Assembly: GCA_966211675.1 (NCBI GenBank)
Contig: CBIHPK010000007.1
Location: 1 to 64,000 of the forward strand
DNA length: 64,000 nt
Source of the DNA: SCUS01 sp966211675
GTDB lineage: Bacteria > Myxococcota_A > Polyangia > Polyangiales > Ga0077539
Direction of reading: 5' to 3'
Shown here in pieces: positions 58,709 through 64,000 of this stretch. A program made the translations under genes and the position numbers. Under the pieces are notes generated by a model that worked only from the letters and a program-made list of their open reading frames with translations, ran no database searches and had not been told where the DNA came from. Position 1 is the first letter of the stretch, and each line of letters begins with the position of its first letter.

Positions 58709-59704
58709 ATGAAGTCGTTGCTACAGCGCTGCCTCGGGGTGTGGCTGATCGCCGCGAGCCTCGGGTGCGTGCTGACCCCCGGGGCCGCGCGCGACCTCGC
58801 CAATACCACTCCCCCGCTGGCGATCAACTCCACGCTTCGCGCGCTCAACGAGGAGGAGAACCAGCGGCTCCTGGTGCGGCTCCTCGCGAGCCCGGAGATG
58901 CGCGAGGCGGCGCGGGCGCTGGCCGGAGAGATCGCCGACGGGACGCTGAGCGCGATGACCGAGCCCGAGCGCGTGGAGCGCATCGAGCAGATCTCCGCGC
59001 GCTACGTGGCGACGCTCACGCGAACGGTCACCCGGAGCATGGCGGAGGGGCTGCGAAGGGACCTCGCCCCGGCCCTCGCGGAGGTGACGCGGACGATGGT
59101 CTCGAGCGCGATGCGCGAGGCGCTGCGCGAGGGCTACCAGCGCGACCTGGAGCGCGTCGCGAGCGGCGTCAGCCGGGCGAGCGCCGAGGCCGCGAGCCGA
59201 GGCATGGCCGACGGGATCACCCGCGACCTCGTGCCCTCGATGCGAGAGGCGCTGCTCAACGAGCAGACCGCGGTCGCCATGAGGACGGCCATGCGCTCGC
59301 TCGCGAGGGAGGCGGTGCTGGGGAGCAACGAGGCCATGACGCAGATCCAGCGGCAGCAGGATCGGGGCGCGCAGCCGTCGTTCTTGAGCCGACTGTCGAG
59401 CATCTCCGAGGACGGGGTGCGGATCATGCGGCTCGTGAGCGTGATCGCGATCGTGCTGGTGCTGCTGCTGGGCGTCTGGGTGATCCGGCTCGTGCAGCGG
59501 GGGAGGCGCGTCGCGGCCGAGAGCGAGCGCAACGCGGCGTCGGCGGTGATGTTCGCGCAGGCCATCCGCGCGGCGGAGGGGAAGCCCTGGTCCAAGGAGC
59601 TCACCGAGCTGCTTCAGGAGCGGCTGAAGAGCGACGCCGTCTCGGGGTTCATCGATGACGTGCTCAAGCCCCGCCCCCCGACCGGCAGGCGCCGCTCGGC
59701 CTGA
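58709..59704 (+). CDS. Helical lipoprotein with internal membrane segment
   Basis: A 331-residue protein combining an N-terminal lipobox (WLIAASLGC, Cys20) with a second hydrophobic helix at about 241-262 (SVIAIVLVLLLGVWVI). Residues 45-235 are almost entirely charged amphipathic helix (NEEENQRLLVRLLASPEMREAARAL, and many Arg/Glu/Ala turns). After the second helix come RLVQRGRRVAAESER and a C-terminal segment likely to be cytoplasmic by the positive-inside rule. The topology would place the lipid end in the inner-face or outer membrane and the helix in the inner membrane, with a helical rod between. Start at 58709 chosen because it yields the lipobox; in-frame codons upstream lie in promoter-like DNA. 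Confidence 0.72.
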   Translation: MKSLLQRCLGVWLIAASLGCVLTPGAARDLANTTPPLAINSTLRALNEEENQRLLVRLLASPEMREAARALAGEIADGTLSAMTEPERVERIEQISARYVATLTRTVTRSMAEGLRRDLAPALAEVTRTMVSSAMREALREGYQRDLERVASGVSRASAEAASRGMADGITRDLVPSMREALLNEQTAVAMRTAMRSLAREAVLGSNEAMTQIQRQQDRGAQPSFLSRLSSISEDGVRIMRLVSVIAIVLVLLLGVWVIRLVQRGRRVAAESERNAASAVMFAQAIRAAEGKPWSKELTELLQERLKSDAVSGFIDDVLKPRPPTGRRRSA

Positions 59705-59706
59705 GC

Positions 59707-61086
59707 CTACGCATCCGTAGGGCCCGCGGCCCTGGCGACGAGCTCGCGGTGCTTCTGCGGCGAGCGCAGCGCCTGGTAGCGCAGCACCTTGTCGCGGATC
59801 AGCGGACGCACCCGGAAGGCCTCCGCCGCCGGGTCACGGATGGAGGGCTCGCGCTCGAACCAGTCCTGCACCTGGGCCACGAGCTCCTCGGGGAAGAGGC
59901 GCGCGAGGGTGTCCTCGTTGACCACGTCGAGGTAGCAGACGCGCACGAACCAGCCCTGCTCCGTGGGGCTCATCCACCGCGTCGTGCGGTCGTGGAACTT
60001 CTTCAGGAACAGCGCCGAGTCGGCCCCCTCGCGCCCCGACTCGTCGAGCACCAGGCTGAGCAGATAGGGGAAGCCCTGCGTCGCCTCGAAGAGGGCCTCG
60101 CGGCGCTCCGTCGCCACCTCCGCGCGCTCCAGCATGGCGAGCGCGGTCGCGCGGTCGAAGGGCGCGAGGCGCACCTGCGCGGCGACGTAGCGCTGGCAGT
60201 GCTGCGCCCACGAGGGGCTCATCGCGTCGAGGTCGTCGCGCCCGGCGATCACCAGCACCGTCTTGAAGGGCGCCCGCGCCAGCCTCGGAATCAGCGCCCC
60301 CACCAGGAACTCCTCCAGAGTCGGGGCCAGCGCCTCGAAGTCGTCGACGACCATGAGCAGGTCGTTGGTGCGCGGACCGATCGGGTCGTGCGTGATGCGG
60401 TGCCAGTCGTCCTTGCGGTAGCCGCGCAGGGCCGCGGAGAGGTCCGTGAGCATCGCGTCGGCGGTGACCCCGTAGAGGTCGCCGCGCACCCGGTTCTGGA
60501 AGGTCACGCCCAGGAGGTCGCGCAGAGGCCCGGGCAGCCGCGTCGATTGCCGCAGCGGGGCGAGGGTCTCGAGCAGGTCCCACGCCGCGTCGAGCGTCGC
60601 GCTCACGCTGGTCTCCGAGAGCCCGATGGCCCGCACGTCGAGGTAGCCGCGGGTCTTGGGCACCGTCTCGTTGAGCCGGTGGCCCGCCCGCAGCAGCGCC
60701 ACGGCGACCTTCTTCACGTCGTCCCTCGCGCTCCCGAGCTCCTCGGCCACCTCGTCGAGGAGGGCGCGGTGCGCGGCCGCCACCCGGCGCACCTGGGGGA
60801 AGTAGTCGGCCTCGGGGCGCGCCGGAGCCTCCAGGCTGCGAGGCATGAGCTGGTCGAGCAGCGCGAAGAAGTCGCCCACCGAAGCGCGGTTGGAGCCGTC
60901 GACCCGCAGCCTCAGGTAGCCCAGCGCCTCCGGGTCGGCCGCGGCCATCGCGTCGTCGATGAAGAAGGACTTGCCCACGCCCCCAGGGCCGCTCACCCCG
61001 ACGATGGACACCTGCGTCGGCGGGCGAGCGATCACCGCCGTGAGCTCTGTGACCTCGGAGCGATGAATGGCGTCCATGACGGTCAT
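59707..61086 (-). CDS. P-loop ATPase of AAA/STAND type, function unknown
   Basis: A 459-residue soluble NTPase. Walker A is GVSGPGGVGKSFFID (about residues 29-43), Walker B NDLLMVVDDFEALAPTLEEF (about 245-265), with a downstream VLVIAGRDDLDAMSPSW (sensor-like). The C-terminal 120 residues look like a winged-helix module (QGWFVRVCYLDVVNEDTLARLF) and end with RDKVLRYQALR. The layout resembles MalT/ORC-like or AAA_16 STAND ATPases but lacks a fused effector or repeat-sensor domain. It is convergent with the lipoprotein gene (2 bp between stops) and precedes, on the opposite side, another lipoprotein gene on its own strand. I cannot assign a role. Confidence 0.7.
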   Translation of the reverse strand: MTVMDAIHRSEVTELTAVIARPPTQVSIVGVSGPGGVGKSFFIDDAMAAADPEALGYLRLRVDGSNRASVGDFFALLDQLMPRSLEAPARPEADYFPQVRRVAAAHRALLDEVAEELGSARDDVKKVAVALLRAGHRLNETVPKTRGYLDVRAIGLSETSVSATLDAAWDLLETLAPLRQSTRLPGPLRDLLGVTFQNRVRGDLYGVTADAMLTDLSAALRGYRKDDWHRITHDPIGPRTNDLLMVVDDFEALAPTLEEFLVGALIPRLARAPFKTVLVIAGRDDLDAMSPSWAQHCQRYVAAQVRLAPFDRATALAMLERAEVATERREALFEATQGFPYLLSLVLDESGREGADSALFLKKFHDRTTRWMSPTEQGWFVRVCYLDVVNEDTLARLFPEELVAQVQDWFEREPSIRDPAAEAFRVRPLIRDKVLRYQALRSPQKHRELVARAAGPTDA

Positions 61087-61138
61087 CGTGCCACGGCGCG
61101 CACGCCCTCCCGCCGAACCCTTCGCGAAGCCGTGGGAT

Positions 61139-62368
61139 TCAGCGCGGCGGGGGACGCGTGGGGAGCCCCCCGTTGGGGCGCACGGGAACCGACGTGAGCG
61201 GCGCTCGCCCGGTCGGGTCGCGAGGCGGGCTCCGTCCGTCCCAGCCGCCCGCGTAGAACCACCGAGCCCCGGGCGCCCTCAGGTCGCGAGGGACCGCGTC
61301 CCCCACGGCCCAGGCACCCGCCACCCAGGCGTAGGGGAGCGTCGCGTCGGTGAGCCCCTGGCCCTCGACGGTGAGCGGGCCGCAGCGCACGCCCGGACGG
61401 CCGGCGCACCATGCCGGCATCTCGCCCGGCCCCATCAGCAGCCAGAGCGCGCTCGCCTCGCCCTCGCCTGCCTCCGCGAAGCCTCGCGGGCCGAGGTGCG
61501 CGAGCGAGCTCGCCGTTGCCCCGTCGGTCCAGCGCCCGGCCTCGGTCGGCGCTCGCTCGCGCATCACGCGCACGAACACCTGCTCGTCGCCCAGCGGGAA
61601 CCACCCCGTCGCGTCGAAGGGGACGACCGAGCGGTACTCCGCGATGCCCTCCGCCACGACGCGCTCGCCCACCGTGCCGACCACCGCGAGCACCCCGGCG
61701 GGCGCGCCCCGTGGGAACAGCACCGGCAGCGTCGGCGTCGCTGCGCCCATGAGGTAGGGCGTCGCGTTCGACTCGGCCGTCGCGAAGTACGAGTACACCG
61801 TGACCGTGACCCCTCGGCCCCCGCCCGGCAGCGGCGTCGGGCGCGTCGAGAGGAGCTGCACCAGCCCGTCGCTCCCGAGCGAGTAGGGCGGCGCCGCGAG
61901 CGTCCAGCCTACGTTCGCGCGGCAGGTGAGCAGCGCCAGCGCCGGGGAGTCCACCTGCCGGTCGCGCTCGATCGCCGCGCCCACGGGCGCCAACAGCGCC
62001 ACCAGCGCGCCGCCCGGGAGCACGTCGGTCGGCGTCACCGCGAGCACCTCGAAGCCCTCGGCCCTCGTCGCGGGGAAGAGCGGCGAGAGGTCCATCACCC
62101 GCTCCCTCGGGCGGCGGTATCCGCCCACCCGCGAGTCCGCGAGCACATGGTCGGGCTCGAGGCCGGAGAGCGCGACATGGATGGGTCCCTGCGCACAGGG
62201 GTCGAGGGCGGGGCCCGCGTCGACGACCGCCACCACCGGGACGCCAGCGTCGGTCGGGGCCTCGGCCACGGGGGGAGCCGTGCGAGGCTCCGGCTCGGGC
62301 CGAGGCGTCGAGGCGCAGCCCACGGCGAGCGAGAACAGAAGCGCGCAGCGAGCGAGTGGGGCGCTCAC
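61139..62368 (-). CDS. Hypothetical lipoprotein
   Basis: A 409-residue lipoprotein with leader SLAVGC (Cys about residue 18) and a Pro/Glu/Thr linker (PRPEPEPRTAPPVAEAPTDAG). The body is Ala/Gly/Val-rich and beta-like, with strands such as VLAVVGTVGERVVAEGIAEYRSVVPF and WVAGAWAVGDAVPRDLRAPGARWFYAGGWDG near the end. Four Cys lie at intervals and may pair. The second of two tandem GTG codons (62368) makes a GTGA overlap with the glyoxalase gene and was chosen. Unrecognised; co-translated with the glyoxalase for no evident reason. Confidence 0.7.
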   Translation of the reverse strand: MSAPLARCALLFSLAVGCASTPRPEPEPRTAPPVAEAPTDAGVPVVAVVDAGPALDPCAQGPIHVALSGLEPDHVLADSRVGGYRRPRERVMDLSPLFPATRAEGFEVLAVTPTDVLPGGALVALLAPVGAAIERDRQVDSPALALLTCRANVGWTLAAPPYSLGSDGLVQLLSTRPTPLPGGGRGVTVTVYSYFATAESNATPYLMGAATPTLPVLFPRGAPAGVLAVVGTVGERVVAEGIAEYRSVVPFDATGWFPLGDEQVFVRVMRERAPTEAGRWTDGATASSLAHLGPRGFAEAGEGEASALWLLMGPGEMPAWCAGRPGVRCGPLTVEGQGLTDATLPYAWVAGAWAVGDAVPRDLRAPGARWFYAGGWDGRSPPRDPTGRAPLTSVPVRPNGGLPTRPPPR

Positions 62369-62790
62369 CACGACCCCGTGTTGGGCATCGAGGACCAGGG
62401 CTCCGCCGGAGCGAGCGCTCCACCGCGCTGGAGAAGCTCCACGGAGTGCCCGTCGGGGGACTTCACGAAGGCCATGTGCCCGTCGCGAGGCGGCCGGTGG
62501 ATCGTGACGCCCGCGTCGCGCAGCCGGGCGCAGGTGGCGTAGAGGTCGTCGACCTCGAAGGCGAGGTGCCCGAAGAATCGCCCCGTGGCGTAGGGCTCGG
62601 ACTCATCCCAGTTGTGCGTGAGCTCGATCTCCGCCGCGTCCCCCTCGGCGCCGGTCCCGAGGAAGACCAGCGTGAAGCGCCCCTGCGGAGAGTCGCGGCG
62701 ACGGAGCTCGCGGAGCCCGAGGCATCGCACGAAGAAGTCCAGGGCGCGGTCGAGGTCTCGCACGCGCAGCATCGTGTGGAGGAATCGCAT
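62365..62790 (-). CDS. Lactoylglutathione lyase-like (glyoxalase I)
   Basis: A 141-residue VOC-fold protein close to GloA: LHTMLRVRDLDRALDFFVRCLG at the N-terminus, ELTHNWDESEPYATG in the middle and VEDLYA/SPDGHSVELLQRG at the C-terminus. Metal ligands expected at His5, a middle Glu, a second His in the FGHLAFEVDD segment and a Glu in SVELL can be matched, so a working metal site is likely. It isomerises the methylglyoxal hemithioacetal; the thiol in this organism may not be glutathione. Its stop overlaps the start of the next lipoprotein gene by 4 bp. Confidence 0.92.
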   Translation of the reverse strand: MRFLHTMLRVRDLDRALDFFVRCLGLRELRRRDSPQGRFTLVFLGTGAEGDAAEIELTHNWDESEPYATGRFFGHLAFEVDDLYATCARLRDAGVTIHRPPRDGHMAFVKSPDGHSVELLQRGGALAPAEPWSSMPNTGSW

Positions 62791-62890
62791 GGCGCTCCTT
62801 CGATATCACGGTGCCGCGAGCGCGAGGCGCCTCCGGATCGCTCCGTCGCCCGGGGGCCGGTCGCCGCCGCGCCTGGCACGCGCAAGCGCC

Positions 62891-63637
62891 CTATCGAGTC
62901 GTGCAGGCCCCTCGCTGCACCGCGTCCTCGAGCGCCGCCTGCCACGCCACGAGGTCGTCCGGCAGCGGGGCCTCGATCGAGAGCGGCGCTCCGGTCGAGG
63001 AGGTCAGCGCGATGTGGGCGGCGTGCAGCGAGAGGCGGCCGAGCACCACCGCGTCGTCGTCTTTACCCAGGTCGGTATTCGTGACCTTCGCGGCGCGCCC
63101 GTAGACCGGGTCGACCACCAGCGGCGCGTCGACCGATCGGAGGTGCACCCTGATCTGGTGCTGCCGGCCGGTCTCCGGCGACAGCTCGACGGCGCAGAGG
63201 GTCCCGCACTTCAGGCCCTCCCAGCGGCGCAGCACCCGGTAGCGGGTGCGCGACGGGAGGGCGCCCTCCTCGTTGGGCGCGGCGGGGCGCATCTTGCCCT
63301 TGCGTGCGGAGTGCAGCGGCGTGTCGATGACTCCCTCGTCGGCCGGCATCGCGCCACGCGTCCAGGCCAGGTAGCGCTTCTGCACCTGGCGGCCCTCGAA
63401 GAGCCCGTTGAGCCGGCGGTGCTCGCCCGCGGTGCGAGCGAAGAGCAGCACGCCGCTCGTGTCCCGGTCGAGGCGGTGCACCACCCAGAGCTTCTCTCCG
63501 CGAGAGGCCTCCAGCGCGGCCTGGAGGCAGAGGCCCGTCTCCTCGCCTCGCGCCGGGATCACCACCACGCCCGGGGGCTTCGACACGGCGATCATCGAGG
63601 CATCTTCGTAGAGCAGGGGGGCGTTCACCGGCGGCAC
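62891..63637 (-). CDS. RluA-family 23S/tRNA pseudouridine synthase
   Basis: A 248-residue enzyme of the RluA/RluC/RluD group without an S4 domain. The catalytic Asp sits in WVVHRLDRDTSGVLLFAR, and the conserved GRQHQIRVHL and VDPVYG motifs follow. It isomerises specific uridines in rRNA or tRNA; the target is not readable. GTG at 63637 or 63628 is the likely start. An in-frame ATG at 63718 would overlap the bet gene start, its promoter and the LexA-like dyad, so I rejected it. It shares a short divergent promoter region with bet. Confidence 0.85.
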   Translation of the reverse strand: MPPVNAPLLYEDASMIAVSKPPGVVVIPARGEETGLCLQAALEASRGEKLWVVHRLDRDTSGVLLFARTAGEHRRLNGLFEGRQVQKRYLAWTRGAMPADEGVIDTPLHSARKGKMRPAAPNEEGALPSRTRYRVLRRWEGLKCGTLCAVELSPETGRQHQIRVHLRSVDAPLVVDPVYGRAAKVTNTDLGKDDDAVVLGRLSLHAAHIALTSSTGAPLSIEAPLPDDLVAWQAALEDAVQRGACTTR

Positions 63638-63654
63638 CGTACACCGCCGACACC

Positions 63655-63683
63655 TTGCGCCGACCACTGAACATCTGTACGGT
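63655..63683 (+). promoter_or_regulatory. Candidate bet promoter with overlapping LexA-like operator
   Basis: A -35-like TTGCGC (63655-63660) and -10-like TACGGT (63678-63683) are 17 bp apart. Overlapping them is CTGAACATCTGTACGG (63667-63682). It reads as GAAC-N4-GTAC (63669-63680), one base off the GAAC-N4-GTTC SOS box, and shares the GTTCAG half of the myxobacterial LexA consensus on the other strand. The proposed transcript would start close to the bet ATG. Confidence 0.4.
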
Positions 63684-63692
63684 ATCGGTCCT

Positions 63693-64000
63693 ATGGACTC
63701 GAAGGCAGGCGCTTCCATGGACCCGTCGTCGCTGGCGGTGCGCGAGCATCAGCCGCTGGAGTTCACCGAGGCCCAGCGGCGCCTCATTCGCGACGCCTAC
63801 GCCAACGGGGCGAGCGACGAGGAGTTCGCGGTGCTGATGGAGATCGCCCGCGCGCGGAGGCTCAACCCGCTGCTCCGGCAGATCCATTTCGTGAGCCGCT
63901 GGGACAACGACAAGCACCGCGCGGTGTGGGCCGCGCAGGTGGCCATCGACGGTCTGCGCGCCATCGCCGAGCGCACGGGCCTCTACGCGGGGCAGGACGA
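63693..64000 (+). CDS. bet: Phage recombination protein Bet (RecT family), partial
   Basis: The first 102 codons of a single-strand annealing protein of the Bet/RecT family, cut by the window end. The visible part matches the family start closely: LEFTEAQRRLIRDAYANGASDEEFAVLMEIARARRLNPLLRQIHFVSRWD, then VWAAQVAIDGLRAIAERTGLYAGQDE. Bet anneals complementary single strands during recombination, usually with a partner exonuclease encoded nearby. Two in-frame ATGs (63693 and 63717) are possible; the second has a better-spaced purine-rich site (AAGGCAGG). No other phage gene is visible, so it may be a chromosomal recruit or the edge of a prophage beyond the window. Confidence 0.9.
   Translation, partial: MDSKAGASMDPSSLAVREHQPLEFTEAQRRLIRDAYANGASDEEFAVLMEIARARRLNPLLRQIHFVSRWDNDKHRAVWAAQVAIDGLRAIAERTGLYAGQD

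Noticed and set aside
63638..63718. ATG start at 63718 for the RluA-type gene
   Set aside because: It would overlap the bet start and the candidate operator. The conserved domain begins well downstream and GTG starts at 63637/63628 suffice.

Overview
The window is about 64 kb of very GC-rich bacterial chromosome, densely packed with genes on both strands. Several traits point to Myxococcota, probably the order Polyangiales (Sandaracinus/Polyangium-like). These are a PEGA-tailed Ser/Thr kinase, a pseudokinase, two sigma54-type activators, roughly ten predicted lipoproteins, a Cys-rich secreted protein of delimited-repeat type, and very high third-position GC. The taxon is an inference from gene content, since no rRNA is present. 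I see no insertion sequence, CRISPR array, rRNA operon or integrase. There is one tRNA (Leu, anticodon UAG). The last gene is the start of a phage-type Bet/RecT recombinase cut by the window end.

Layout. Positions 1-6776 are almost all minus strand: aspartokinase, an exported protein, an orphan NtrC-family regulator, a parvulin lipoprotein, a helical protein and a Cys-rich secreted protein. The space before the last of these holds striking palindromes. Positions 6824-10371 carry two coupled exported proteins (plus strand). Positions 10376-16672 (minus) hold a STAS-like protein behind two tandem GT39 membrane glycosyltransferases that share near-identical DNA blocks. After tRNA-Leu comes a compact minus-strand operon (24740 down to 17234): EttA, a HEAT-THUMP RNA methyltransferase, a DUF1517 protein and three lipoproteins. 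Two of those lipoproteins are built from seven copies of a paired-cysteine repeat I do not recognise. Positions 24875-26323 encode a metallophosphoesterase.

Positions 26352-31425 (minus) hold aconitase, a lysine-ketoglutarate-reductase-like protein and a translationally coupled pair of unknown proteins. A YhhQ queuosine-precursor transporter (31514) is followed by a Gld-type ABC exporter module with a DUF4340 protein (32290-36901). Positions 37077-38635 hold a hotdog thioesterase and a signal-peptide-bearing FAM20/HipA-like kinase. Positions 38640-43189 hold a YbjN-like protein and a histidine kinase/NtrC regulator pair. The kinase C-terminus runs 126 bp antisense into a thiolase gene. Positions 43064-46897 (minus) are thiolase, a tail-anchored pseudokinase and an SUMF1-domain protein.

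Positions 47215-52644 carry argJ, a 3-hydroxyacyl-CoA dehydrogenase, a MerR-headed regulator, a YegS-type lipid kinase and an Fe-S oxidoreductase. Positions 52780-57943 (plus) hold an active Ser/Thr kinase, an unknown helical protein, a ferredoxin-reductase-like protein and a lipoprotein. Positions 57993-64000 hold an OmpA-like lipoprotein, a lipoprotein with an internal membrane helix, a P-loop ATPase, another lipoprotein, a glyoxalase, an RluA-type pseudouridine synthase and the bet start. A LexA-like dyad overlaps the candidate bet promoter.

The general picture is a signalling- and surface-rich chromosome segment with scattered housekeeping metabolism (Lys/Arg synthesis, TCA, beta-oxidation) rather than a single island. 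The best candidates for something undescribed are the seven-repeat paired-Cys lipoproteins, the exported FAM20/HipA-like kinase, the pseudokinase/SUMF1 pair, the unknown pair at 30500-31425 and the putative periplasm-spanning lipoprotein at 58709.
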